From Candidatus Bathyarchaeota archaeon CG07_land_8_20_14_0_80_47_9 (lineage in GTDB: Archaea > Thermoproteota > Bathyarchaeia > Bathyarchaeales > Bathycorpusculaceae): 29,528 nucleotides of DNA. Location of the stretch: NCBI GenBank assembly GCA_002779555.1, contig PEWI01000106.1, forward strand, positions 1 to 29,528. The letters are read 5' to 3'. The translations under genes and the position numbers were made by a program. How positions within the stretch are numbered: the stretch's first letter is position 1; each line of letters opens with the position of its first letter. The notes beneath the pieces were generated by a model. The model saw nothing but the letters and a program-made list of their open reading frames with translations. It was not told the origin of the DNA and ran no database searches. Below are positions 23,443 to 29,528 of this stretch, one piece after another.

Positions 23443-23685
23443 TTACTGAAGTGTCAACGCTCTTCTAAGCAGCCCCTCGGCAACTGTTGTAGCTCTTTCT
23501 AGATTCGCCTTTTCGCTCAGTTTCCTCGGGCTTTCCACGCTGATCTGCACTGGCATCGTGGTCACCACTTTTGGAGCTCTTAATGTGAAGACATTTCTGA
23601 TGATGCTGGAAAGTCCTGTTCTAGGTGCGTTCTTCCCTCTTTCTTCCTGTTTCAAACTCAATCCATTTCTGATTTGACGTGCCAT
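23443..23685 (-). CDS. Small basic protein, partner gene of the bactofilin-like protein
   Basis: An 80-residue protein I do not recognise. It is basic, with an N-terminal MARQIRNGLSLKQEERGKNA, a middle hydrophobic stretch FTLRAPKVVTTMPVQISVES and a helical tail KANLERATTVAEGLLRRALT. It is a convincing gene because ATG 23685 has GAGGTGG at proper distance, a TATA-like box (CTTTTAAG on this strand, 23733-23740) lies about 50 bases upstream, and the bactofilin-like gene follows after 72 bases on the same strand. A role as filament partner or adaptor is inference from position. Confidence 0.65.
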   Translation of the reverse strand: MARQIRNGLSLKQEERGKNAPRTGLSSIIRNVFTLRAPKVVTTMPVQISVESPRKLSEKANLERATTVAEGLLRRALTLQ

Positions 23686-23732
23686 TTCTTACCACCTCAT
23701 TCTTTTGATGAGAATGATTGGGTCTTGGATCC

Positions 23733-23740
23733 CTTAAAAG
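23733..23740 (-). promoter_or_regulatory. TATA-like box of the bactofilin-like operon
   Basis: Minus strand CTTTTAAG, 48 bases upstream of ATG 23685, with the palindrome at 23768-23788 just upstream of it. Confidence 0.5.
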
Positions 23741-23767
23741 GCGACGCACATGAAGAGAACACGTTTT

Positions 23768-23788
23768 GCAGTCACAAGTTGTGACTGC
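23768..23788. promoter_or_regulatory. Perfect 10-bp-arm inverted repeat around one central base
   Basis: Arms GCAGTCACAA and TTGTGACTGC are exact complements with one base between. It lies 3 bases past the stop of the winged-helix gene and about 28 bases upstream of the TATA box of the bactofilin-like operon, so it may be an operator for that operon or a transcript-end hairpin. No T-tract follows it on the minus strand, which favours an operator. Confidence 0.6.
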
Positions 23789-23791
23789 CTT

Positions 23792-24067
23792 CTATTCTTC
23801 TAAGGCGGCAAAGAACTTGCGCATGCGCTTGAACGTTTCAAGATATTCCAGTCCCCATTTTGTGGCTCTGTACTTCTTTGAGTCTCCAAGTGCTACTTCG
23901 TTGATGAAGCCGTGTGAGACCAAAAAACTGAGTTCCTTCTTTGCTCGGTCTACTGGCATGTTGGCACCATATGAGACTCTTGTCAGCGAACATAGGCCTT
24001 TTCTGGCAACTATCTCTATTATGTCGGCATAGATGTCGTACTTTGTTCTTCTTCGTTCACTAGACAA
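23792..24067 (-). CDS. Archaeal winged helix-turn-helix regulator
   Basis: A 91-residue single-domain protein. It starts SSERRRTKYDIYADIIEIVA, then the recognition part LTRVSYGANMPVDRAKKELS, wing GFINEVALGDSKKYRATKWG, and LEYLETFKRMRKFF. This is the common archaeal small wHTH family (HTH_45-like), usually dimeric through the C-terminal helix. No ATG is available at the beginning; TTG 24067 with GGAGAAAG upstream is the likely start. It ends with TAG three bases before a perfect palindrome and stands upstream of the bactofilin-like operon on the same strand, so it may regulate it. Confidence 0.82.
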   Translation of the reverse strand: MSSERRRTKYDIYADIIEIVARKGLCSLTRVSYGANMPVDRAKKELSFLVSHGFINEVALGDSKKYRATKWGLEYLETFKRMRKFFAALEE

Positions 24068-24226
24068 GATGGGCTTTCTCCAGAGTAGATTATTATTGAA
24101 TGCTGATGCTTAAGCTTAATCGTGGCGGAAAATGACCTCCAATTGTCAGTTTCAAGTACAATGCCTTTGCATTTCTTTCTCGTTCGGATAAAGCTAAAAG
24201 CCACAATTCCAGAAACTGTAAACAGT

Positions 24227-24362
24227 GCCGGGGTGGCGGAGTGGTTATCGCGCTGGCCTCGAGATCGTGCTCTGAAAAGCAAGAGGGCCTAGAAATAGAA
24301 GAGGACAAGTAAGCCAGTGGGCCTTCGGGCTCGCAGGGGTTCGAGTCCCTTCCCCGGCGCCA
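24227..24362 (+). tRNA. tRNA-Ser (anticodon CGA) with intron of about 48 bases
   Basis: Acceptor strands GCCGGGG (24227-24233) and CCCCGGC (24352-24358) pair fully, followed by G73 and an encoded CCA. The D arm is GCG...CGC, and the anticodon stem CTGGC (24253-24257) pairs with GCCAG (24313-24317). The anticodon CGA is 24260-24262. The inserted segment 24264-24311 lies between positions 37 and 38, the canonical archaeal intron site. It can form an inner CTCT/AGAG hairpin. The long variable arm (GGGCC TTC GGGCTC) and G73 identify a class II serine tRNA. The exact intron ends are inferred from the standard site. Confidence 0.92.
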
Positions 24363-24435
24363 TTTGTTCTCCTGAGGTCCACTATGCCAGCAAATTCCAA
24401 AGTCAGCACGGAAGAATGGCAAGTTGCCATGTTGG

Positions 24436-24630
24436 TTATCTTTTTATTGTTGCCAGTGCTCGCATCTGGTTCCTCTTTTCAGGCACCGACACGATTTTCA
24501 TCTGTATGCTGTTCAGAAAGCCCTCCGCTGCCCTTCTTGCTTCCCTTCGAGTTTGATAGGCTCCTTTGAGTTCAATCCATGGCAGGGTTTCGTCAACTTT
24601 GATCCATACCGCGTACAAGTCTTTCACCAC
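24436..24630 (-). CDS. Small protein of unknown function (64 aa)
   Basis: A 64-residue protein, VKDLYAVWIKVDETLPWIEL then KGAYQTRREARRAAEGFLNS and a basic tail. The pattern (a short beta strand with aromatics, then an amphipathic helix) looks like a real compact domain and is reminiscent of small conserved archaeal proteins, but I cannot name a family. Start is one of two consecutive GTG codons (24630 or 24627), with GGAG immediately upstream favouring the second. A TTTAATTA stretch near 24661-24676 could be its TATA box. It converges on the tRNA gene. Confidence 0.6.
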   Translation of the reverse strand: MVKDLYAVWIKVDETLPWIELKGAYQTRREARRAAEGFLNSIQMKIVSVPEKRNQMRALATIKR

Positions 24631-24720
24631 TCCATTGGTGATGGAAGCAATTGACTGTGAATAATTAAAACAGTTATGAATTCTGGATAATGATTCAGGT
24701 TAAGCTTGTGCTTTGGAAAC

Positions 24721-24729
24721 TTATTTAAA
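24721..24729 (+). promoter_or_regulatory. Strong TATA box of the MgtE-like gene
   Basis: TTATTTAAA, preceded by purine-rich GGAAAC as a BRE. The expected transcription start is near 24750, which leaves a leader of about 250 bases before the ATG at 25000, much longer than for other genes in this window. Confidence 0.6.
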
Positions 24730-24748
24730 CCGTGCCGCGACACCCATT

Positions 24749-24999
24749 ACGGTTCGGAAGCAAGCAAGGCAACCGTGCTTAAGGCTTGCTCTGGGACTCT
24801 GTTGAAGGGGTGCCTATGAATGGGCAGAGAAAAGGAAGACTTTGAAGACGTGCAAGACGAAGGAAGGCAACACGCTGCTACGCGTTTACGGAAGTGCCAT
24901 GCCAACGAAGTTCATAATGCGAAAACACCACAAGCCTTCAGCCCGCAGGTTGTACATGCTTGCTGCCTGTTCTAGATCCTGTTTTACGGAGGCTGCTGA
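24749..24999 (+). other. Long structured leader of the MgtE-like gene, candidate cis-regulatory RNA
   Basis: ACGGTT (24749-24754) pairs with AACCGT (24771-24776). AGCAAGC in the loop (24759-24765) pairs with GCTTGCT (24784-24790). Together these make an H-type pseudoknot with loops of 4, 5 and 7 bases. CCCATT (24743-24748) and AATGGG (24819-24824) could close an outer stem if the transcript starts a little earlier than predicted. A frame from TTG 24842 runs to TGA 25004-25006, overlapping the MgtE-like start; its 54 codons could be a leader peptide. Not one of the riboswitch classes I can recognise. Confidence 0.4.
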
Positions 25000-26205
25000 A
25001 TGGTGACTTACGCTGCGAGTTCGAAGGTTTTCTTTAGAGCGTTCAAGGAGACTCTTGTTGGTCATTTGGCTGGCGTCAGTGGAATGCTGGCGGGTTTCGT
25101 AATTGTTTGGCAGCTTGACCTGTTTCATCAGTCTGCATGGGCTGTTGCTGTTTACCCCACCGTTCTGACTGCCATGAGTGTGATAAGTGGCTTGTTCAGT
25201 GGACGTTTGAACACTGCACTGCACATCGGCACAGTTTACCCTAGGTTCTCAGGGAACATTGGAACTTTCTATAACCTGTTTCAACCTGTACTCGCTACGA
25301 CCTTGACTACCAGCGTTATGATGAGCGTTTTTTCCATGCTTTTTGGCAGTCTGTTCTGGGGGTTGGCATTTGCGAATTTTGCCGAGATTCTGATTATCGT
25401 TGTGGCAACCATGAGTCTAGGGCTAATCGTTTATCCCTTTGTCTTAGCCATAACTTTCACCGTCTTCAAGAAAGGCTTGGACTTAGACAGTGTAGCGTGC
25501 CCAATAATAACTGCGATTGCGGACCTCCTGGTAACAATCTGTTACGTGCTGAGCCTGATCTTGTTCTTTAACCTAGGTATCTCGGGAAGATACCTTGTTT
25601 CTTTCTTTGCAATTCTGCCGGCAATCCTAGTCCTTTTCACATTGCCCAGAAACGTCCACAAAAAGGAATTCACGAAACCCATTGTTGAATCCCTCTTAGC
25701 ATTGACCCTCATGGCGTTCATCACCAACATCACAGGGTCTGTTTTGCAGAGAATAGGCGCTGCTGCAAATGGCCGGAAAGAAGTCCTGATAGCTTATCCT
25801 GCTATGATCGAAGTGGTGGGAGACGTGGGCTTGGTTGTCAGCTCCACGGCCACGACGAGGCTCGCGCTTGGACTGCTTAAACCATCATTCTCAGCCATAA
25901 GAAAGCATGTTGCGCCGACTTGGGGTGCATGGATGGCTTCAGCGTCAATGTTCATCTACTTTTCTGCGTTGTCACTGATGCTAACGGGTGCTTTTTCGTT
26001 ATGCACATTCTCGATTTTCGCTTGCATGATGCTAGTGTCAAATGTGATCGCTATCCTTGCGATTGTTCTGATTTCCTATGCTCTTGCGATCCTGACTTTT
26101 CATAAAGGCTTAGATGCTGATCATTTCGTGATTCCAGTCGAAAGTTCGCTTGCCGGCGTCATAACGTCAATTGCCCTGCTTGCGGCTTTGTTGTTGATAG
26201 GCTGA
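25000..26205 (+). CDS. MgtE-like (SLC41-type) divalent cation transporter, two integral domains
   Basis: A 401-residue integral membrane protein with about ten hydrophobic helices and no cytoplasmic N- or CBS domains. Two MgtE-type integral domains are visible. The first has YPTVLTAMSVISGLFSGRLN near residue 50 and GLDLDSVACPIITAIADLLV near 160. The second has YPAMIEVVGDVGLVVSSTAT near 270 and GLDADHFVIPVESSLAGVIT near 375. These P..(10)GL...(N/T)..L and GLD.D....P..(S/T) pairs line the Mg2+/divalent cation path in the family. GGAGG at 24989-24993 serves ATG 25000. The PhoU/TrkA-C gene downstream may gate or regulate it. The ion (Mg2+ or other) is inferred from the family. Confidence 0.85.
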   Translation: MVTYAASSKVFFRAFKETLVGHLAGVSGMLAGFVIVWQLDLFHQSAWAVAVYPTVLTAMSVISGLFSGRLNTALHIGTVYPRFSGNIGTFYNLFQPVLATTLTTSVMMSVFSMLFGSLFWGLAFANFAEILIIVVATMSLGLIVYPFVLAITFTVFKKGLDLDSVACPIITAIADLLVTICYVLSLILFFNLGISGRYLVSFFAILPAILVLFTLPRNVHKKEFTKPIVESLLALTLMAFITNITGSVLQRIGAAANGRKEVLIAYPAMIEVVGDVGLVVSSTATTRLALGLLKPSFSAIRKHVAPTWGAWMASASMFIYFSALSLMLTGAFSLCTFSIFACMMLVSNVIAILAIVLISYALAILTFHKGLDADHFVIPVESSLAGVITSIALLAALLLIG

Positions 26206-26216
26206 TTTGGGATAGC

Positions 26217-26227
26217 ATTAAAATATT
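26217..26227 (+). promoter_or_regulatory. TATA-like box before the PhoU/TrkA-C gene
   Basis: CATTAAAATAT lies about 60-70 bases upstream of GTG 26286, so the gene may have its own promoter besides read-through from the MgtE-like gene. Confidence 0.4.
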
Positions 26228-26285
26228 CCCTGCGTTCTATTGTTCCAGACGGAGCGAACCTAAGCAATATGCCCCGCTAGAAAAG

Positions 26286-27458
26286 GTGAAGTACAAGCCC
26301 ATACCTGTCAGAGAACTATTTCTGGAAATGAAGAACCTTTCCGAGTTAATGATTGACCTAGCCTATTCAGCTGCGTTGTTCAATGACAGAGAATTGGCTG
26401 AGGACGTTTTGGAACTTGAGAACCGCGTTGACACCCTGGGTTACCAGCTGGAAATGACAATAATGGTCGCGGCAAGAGACGCTCAAGACGCGGAGGCGCT
26501 TACGGGAGTATCCACAGTGGCTTCTGCGGCGGACAAAATTTCAGATGCGGCAGCGGACATAGCTGTAATCGTGACGCGGGGCATCGGCGTGCACCCGATT
26601 GTAACCAAGGTTTTCGAGAGGGTTGAAGAACGTCTGATGCAAGCTAAGGTGGATGAAGTTTCAAAAATAGTTGGGAAACGCGTGTCGGACTTGGACCTAG
26701 CAGCGAAAATGGGCGTCAACATAATTGCCATTCGCCGGGGCAAGGATTGGATAATAGACCCGAAGAAGACTGCAGAAATACAGGCAGGTGACGTGCTGAT
26801 CACTCGCGGCACAGCTTGGGGGACTGAAGAGTTCAAGGAGCTTGTTGAAGGAAAACCTTCGGAACCGAAGAGCGGGAGGCCAGAACACGTTAATGAGAAA
26901 CAGTTTGAGGAGATTGTTGAAAGCTTCGTTGAGCTTAAAGATACTTCTGAGTTGATGATCGACTTAAGTTACTCCTCTCTACTGATGAACAGCAAGGAGT
27001 TGGCTGATGAAGTGCAAAGGCTTGAGGAGTACGTTGACAAGTTGCACACGGATTTTGAGCTGCTGGTTTTGAAGAGCGAGTTCAAGAAGGAAGAGGCGAA
27101 AGGTCTTCTCGGACTGATACGACTGGGCGTTGCAACCGAAAAAATAGCGGATGCAGCGGCGCAGATATCTGAGGTTGTTTTGAGAGGGATAGAGCCACAT
27201 CCTGTGCTGAAGCTCACGATAGAGCAGGCTGAAGAAACGGTCACCTACGCGCAGGTAGCTCAGAATTCTTCCTTGGTGAACAAGACGCTGCGGGAAGCTC
27301 GAATCCCTGAGGAAACTGGCATGTGGGCACTTGCCATAAAACGCGGAGACAAATGTGTGAGACCCAAGCCTGAATCCAAGATTGAGGCAGGCGATGTCAT
27401 AATTGCCTCGGGCTATGCTGAGGGTGAAGAGAGTCTCAAAAGATTGGCTTCTCCATAG
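26286..27458 (+). CDS. Double PhoU-TrkA_C regulatory protein, probable partner of the MgtE-like transporter
   Basis: A 390-residue soluble protein made by duplication. Residues 1-110 form a PhoU-like helical bundle (LFLEMKNLSELMIDLAYSAA, LFNDRELAEDVLELENRVDT). Residues about 120-190 form a TrkA-C (RCK-C) domain (IVGKRVSDLDLAAKMGVNII, ending AGDVLITRGT). The same pair repeats at about 208-305 (VELKDTSELMIDLSYSSLLM) and 318-385 (LVNKTLREARIPEETGMWAL, AGDVIIASG). Such proteins usually sense a ligand through the RCK-C part and control a membrane transporter. The adjacency to the MgtE-like gene supports that. GTG 26286 is the likely start (MKYKPIPVRE). Ends with TAG. Confidence 0.88.
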   Translation: MKYKPIPVRELFLEMKNLSELMIDLAYSAALFNDRELAEDVLELENRVDTLGYQLEMTIMVAARDAQDAEALTGVSTVASAADKISDAAADIAVIVTRGIGVHPIVTKVFERVEERLMQAKVDEVSKIVGKRVSDLDLAAKMGVNIIAIRRGKDWIIDPKKTAEIQAGDVLITRGTAWGTEEFKELVEGKPSEPKSGRPEHVNEKQFEEIVESFVELKDTSELMIDLSYSSLLMNSKELADEVQRLEEYVDKLHTDFELLVLKSEFKKEEAKGLLGLIRLGVATEKIADAAAQISEVVLRGIEPHPVLKLTIEQAEETVTYAQVAQNSSLVNKTLREARIPEETGMWALAIKRGDKCVRPKPESKIEAGDVIIASGYAEGEESLKRLASP

Positions 27459-27528
27459 TTCGCTGGTCAACAAGTACTTGGGATGCTTATTTTGGGTTCA
27501 TTAATACTATAAACTCAGACTCGATTCT

Positions 27529-27958
27529 ATGATGACAGAAGGTTATTCATCATAAGAAAGAAGGAGCCTGTCGGGGAAAATCGAAGCTTCACCTGTCCAA
27601 ACCCCTCATGCAGCAGAGTTTTTGACAACCCATAAAAGCTGAGAATCATAACGCAAAGAAGACTGAATGTCATGAGCCTTGCCCTTACTGCTTAACTGAC
27701 ATTACAGTTGTGACTACCTCTGAATCCGCTGAAGACAGACCGGAATTAGAGGTGAGCAAAGTGAAAAGTGAGCCACCGATCATCCAGCATGCTGAAAGAA
27801 AGTTGACTGAGCGTCCTGCGAAAGTGAAGTGGACGCACCAATTTGGATATTTGAGCAAGTGTAACTCAAAGGAGAAAATACCTGAAGAATGCATGATGTG
27901 TGAAAACATGGTGCAGTGCATGCTCAAAACCATAGCTGGCCAAGTTGGTTACCGATGA
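27529..27958 (+). pseudogene. Frameshifted zinc-ribbon protein gene
   Basis: The only frame with a usable start begins at GTG 27710 and ends TGA 27956-27958: TTSESAEDRPELEVSKVKSE ... WTHQFGYLSKCNSKEKIPEE, CMMCENMVQCML. Homologous-looking sequence continues upstream: in the same frame from 27626, AENHNAKKTECHEPCPYC, and in another frame before 27630, FTCPNPSCSRVFDNP (first Cys codon 27594). Adding one base near 27629-27631 (CCC to CCCC) joins them into a zinc ribbon C-P-x3-C ... C-x3-C-x2-C. I recall the GYL...IPEEC..C..M..C tail from uncharacterised archaeal zinc-binding proteins. A start codon for the 5' part is lacking in its frame (ATG 27529/27532 are in a third frame), so either two indels or decay. 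Function unknown. Confidence 0.6.
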
Positions 27959-27971
27959 TACGCACATGCCC

Positions 27972-27978
27972 TTTTAAG
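27972..27978 (+). promoter_or_regulatory. TATA-like box before the small basic protein gene
   Basis: TTTTAAG, 52 bases upstream of TTG 28030, giving a leader of about 30 bases. Confidence 0.4.
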
Positions 27979-28029
27979 TTGCTCAGATTTTGTGAGAATG
28001 GACAGGAGACAGTATAGCTGTCTGCGACC

Positions 28030-28320
28030 TTGCAGAAAAGAGCCCCTGGTGTCATTACGTCAACCACTCGTCAGACTGGGGAATTGGACGCCGAGATAGT
28101 GACAGCCATCGCAACTGGTTTTCTGAGACGAATCGGAAACAAGGGCAGCCTGAAAGCCAAACGAATGTCGCTGGGAGAGAGCACCTATACTGTTGAGGTT
28201 GAACTGAGGAAGCTTATGGCAATCGTCAGATTGACGCCAAGACGCATGAGATCAGATCTTGTCAGATACAACCCATTGGCGAAGAGCCTTCTGCGTCGTT
28301 TTCCCCAAAAATCATCATAA
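28030..28320 (+). CDS. Small basic protein of unknown function
   Basis: A 96-residue protein with many Arg and Lys. After a loose N-terminus, ELDAEIVTAIATGFLRRIGN suggests a helix, then GSLKAKRMSLGESTYTVEVE and LRKLMAIVRLTPRRMRSDLV, and a basic tail. I do not recognise the family. The start is uncertain: TTG 28030 is the first candidate after an in-frame TAG at 28015-28017 and has no clear ribosome binding site; TTG at about 28087 is another. A promoter-like box at 27972 supports a gene here. Its TAA overlaps the ATG of a 22-codon hydrophobic ORF. Confidence 0.5.
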   Translation: MQKRAPGVITSTTRQTGELDAEIVTAIATGFLRRIGNKGSLKAKRMSLGESTYTVEVELRKLMAIVRLTPRRMRSDLVRYNPLAKSLLRRFPQKSS

Positions 28321-28388
28321 TGAGGTTCGGAGTTTCTGCGGTCGTCTACGTTGGATTGTATTTTGCGTTTAAAATGTTCGGACTGTAA
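28320..28388 (+). CDS. Candidate 22-residue hydrophobic micropeptide
   Basis: ATG 28320 overlaps the TAA of the preceding gene (TAATG). The peptide begins MRFGVSAVVYVGLYFAFKMF and ends GL, then TAA. It is one short hydrophobic helix with an Arg near the start and a Lys near the end, which would span or lie in a membrane. Stop-start overlap implies translational coupling. With so short a frame chance cannot be ruled out. Confidence 0.35.
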   Translation: MRFGVSAVVYVGLYFAFKMFGL

Positions 28389-28460
28389 GGCTTACTGTTG
28401 GTCTTCTACGTAAAATATGAATAGAAATAACTTGGGTGAATGAAATTTCTAGAAAGGCTG

Positions 28461-28817
28461 TTAAGCTTCAGTCTTCTTTTTCTTTTCGGGTTTCTTCTCT
28501 TCCTTAGGCTCCTCTGCTGGTTTGGCTTCTTCTTCAACTGTTGTTTTCTTTTCGATCTCTGTTGTGATTTCTTCTATCGGCTTTGGCGGTGGGGTCGTGG
28601 CCATTGTCCAGCCTATCCATGCGCCTATGCCCATTATGGCGACGAAGGCTATGAAAACGGGCACTGCTATTACCCAGAATCGAACATCAGCCTCTTTGCT
28701 TGCCCATCCCGAGTTTACCATCCAAGCAGGGTAGAATAGCGTTACAACGTAGAGCACTGCAATTACTGCGCACAGGAGGAATATTATTCCGCCGATTGAT
28801 TGATCTTTGCTAACCAT
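28461..28817 (-). CDS. Two-helix membrane protein with highly charged tail
   Basis: A 118-residue protein. Two hydrophobic segments are seen at about residues 8-30 (GGIIFLLCAVIAVLYVVTLF) and 46-70 (FWVIAVPVFIAFVAIMGIGA), separated by a short loop with aromatic residues. The last 45 residues are a Pro/Glu/Lys-rich, low-complexity tail (PPPKPIEEITTEIEKKTTVE ... KKPEKKKKTEA), probably disordered and cytoplasmic. No family is recognised. A TATA-like box at 28860-28869 on the minus strand lies about 45 bases upstream, so it has its own promoter after the SAHase gene. Confidence 0.75.
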   Translation of the reverse strand: MVSKDQSIGGIIFLLCAVIAVLYVVTLFYPAWMVNSGWASKEADVRFWVIAVPVFIAFVAIMGIGAWIGWTMATTPPPKPIEEITTEIEKKTTVEEEAKPAEEPKEEKKPEKKKKTEA

Positions 28818-28859
28818 TTTTGTACATCACCACATGTAAGCCATGTTTACATCTTTACA

Positions 28860-28869
28860 CCTTTTAAGT
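28860..28869 (-). promoter_or_regulatory. TATA-like box for the two-helix membrane protein
   Basis: Minus-strand AACTTAAAAG about 43-52 bases upstream of ATG 28817, between that gene and the SAHase stop. Confidence 0.45.
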
Positions 28870-28897
28870 TTTACCGTGCTTTTTCGGATTTTCCCCG

Positions 28898-29528
28898 CTA
28901 GATTGTCCCTGCTTCCCAAGTTGCCAGATACTTCTTCTGTTCCCCTGTCAGCTTGTCAATGTTCACATTCATGGCCTTGAGTTTCAGCTTCGCGACGGTT
29001 TCGTCTATCTCTTTCGGCACTAGGTAAACCTTCGGCGGCATTTTCTTGTTTTTTGCCAGATTCTCAGTGCAGAGGGCTTGGTTTGCGAATGACATGTCCA
29101 TAACTTCCGAAGGGTGTCCTTCTGCTGATGCCAAGTTTACAAGTCTTCCGCCCGCTAGCAAGTAGAGTCTTCTGCCGTCTTTGAGCGTGTACTCTTCAAG
29201 GTTCTGTCTGATCGTCCTTTTTGACTTGGCGAGTTCTTCAAGGTCTTTGATGTTTATTTCTACGTTGAAGTGTCCGCTGTTGGCTAGGATTGTGCCGTCT
29301 TTCATTTTCTGCATGTGTTCTTTTCTTATGACGCTTGTGTCGCCCGTGGTAGTCACAAATATGTCGCCCACTGTTGCGGCTTCGGCTATTGGCATCACTC
29401 GGAAACCGTTCATTGTGGCTTCAAGGGCCCTGAGCGGGTTTATTTCGGTGACTATCACGTTTGCTCCCATCCCTTGGGCTCTCATGGCTATTCCTTTTCC
29501 GCACCATCCGTAGCCGCAGACCACGAAG
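28898..29528 (-). CDS. ahcY: S-adenosylhomocysteinase (5' end cut by window edge)
   Basis: The C-terminal 209 residues of SAH hydrolase, which splits S-adenosylhomocysteine into adenosine and homocysteine and keeps methylation going. The piece begins inside the NAD-binding motif FVVCGYGWCGKGIAMRAQGM, followed by VIVTEINPLRALEATMNGFR, FVTTTGDTSVI, ILANSGHFNVEI and NLASAEGHPSEVMDMSFANQ, all highly conserved in the family. The C-terminal end TGEQKKYLATWEAGTI is of normal length, confirming the TAG at 28898-28900 as a real stop. The 5' part lies beyond the right edge. Confidence 0.96.
   Translation of the reverse strand, partial: FVVCGYGWCGKGIAMRAQGMGANVIVTEINPLRALEATMNGFRVMPIAEAATVGDIFVTTTGDTSVIRKEHMQKMKDGTILANSGHFNVEINIKDLEELAKSKRTIRQNLEEYTLKDGRRLYLLAGGRLVNLASAEGHPSEVMDMSFANQALCTENLAKNKKMPPKVYLVPKEIDETVAKLKLKAMNVNIDKLTGEQKKYLATWEAGTI

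Noticed and set aside
24720..25000. SRP RNA or RNase P RNA in the leader of the MgtE-like gene
   Set aside because: The universal SRP domain IV GGAAGGAAGCA-type loop and the RNase P conserved regions are not present; only a generic GGAAGCAAGC stretch is seen.
27527..27556. TATGATG/CATCATA hairpin as a C/D box sRNA or terminator after the PhoU/TrkA-C gene
   Set aside because: A C-box-like ATGATGA is present but no properly spaced D boxes, and no T-tract follows the hairpin.
1..29528. Genome-wide recoding of TAG to a sense codon
   Set aside because: Nine genes with complete family-length products end in TAG, including S-adenosylhomocysteinase and DP1, so TAG clearly terminates here. Only local read-through or defects remain possible.
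1..29528. CRISPR array, insertion sequence or integrated element
   Set aside because: No regularly spaced direct repeats, transposase or integrase motifs were seen, and no attachment-site duplication was noticed at the tRNA-Ser gene.

Overview
The window looks like chromosomal DNA of an uncultivated TACK archaeon, most likely a Bathyarchaeia-type lineage. Archaeal markers are the two-subunit family D DNA polymerase (DP2 and DP1), Orc1/Cdc6, Elf1, geranylgeranylglyceryl phosphate synthase, Sec61-beta, AbrB-PhoU and a tRNA-Ser with an anticodon-loop intron. Both PolD subunits argue against Crenarchaeota in the strict sense. Promoters have TATA/BRE-like boxes and most genes have GGAGG- or GGTG-type ribosome binding sites. 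The lineage call is inference from gene content.

Layout. 1-4250: a DUF2070 membrane protein (cut by the window edge), an Sm-like small protein, Sec61-beta, serine hydroxymethyltransferase, a flavodoxin-fold reductase with an in-frame TAG, and a MazG-like pyrophosphohydrolase. 4256-9440 (minus): an apparent operon elf1, GGGP synthase, a Cys-rich protein, DP2, and a winged-helix protein. 9539-12451: NAD synthetase with a separate nitrilase-fold amidohydrolase, then a convergent aminotransferase. 12564-14053: a conserved unknown and a membrane-anchored winged-helix protein, separated by a region rich in TGTGACG half-sites. 14055-17146 (minus): a winged-helix-like protein, then nurA and herA, both interrupted. 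17600-19198: a probable replication origin (inverted ORB-like boxes around an AT-rich core) directly upstream of orc1/cdc6. 19259-20821 (minus): DP1. 21157-24067: AbrB-PhoU regulator and an operon for a bactofilin-like beta-helix protein with a small partner and a winged-helix regulator. 24227-27458: intron-containing tRNA-Ser(CGA), a small conserved protein, an MgtE-like transporter behind a long leader that can form a pseudoknot, and a double PhoU/TrkA-C protein. 27529-29528: a frameshifted zinc-ribbon gene, a small basic protein coupled to a 22-codon hydrophobic ORF, a two-TM protein and S-adenosylhomocysteinase (cut by the edge).

How the genes fit together. The central part is a replication and repair neighbourhood: origin, initiator, both polymerase D subunits and the HerA-NurA end-resection pair lie within about 17 kb. 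The right part is concerned with ion and phosphate homeostasis (AbrB-PhoU, MgtE-like, PhoU/TrkA-C).

Most worth a second look: the origin; the symmetric half-site array over the start of the membrane-anchored regulator; the structured leader of the MgtE-like gene; the 17-residue DVGG repeat protein; and three genes interrupted each by TAG and never by TAA or TGA. TAG is also a common normal terminator here (9 genes), so genome-wide recoding is not supported by this window alone.
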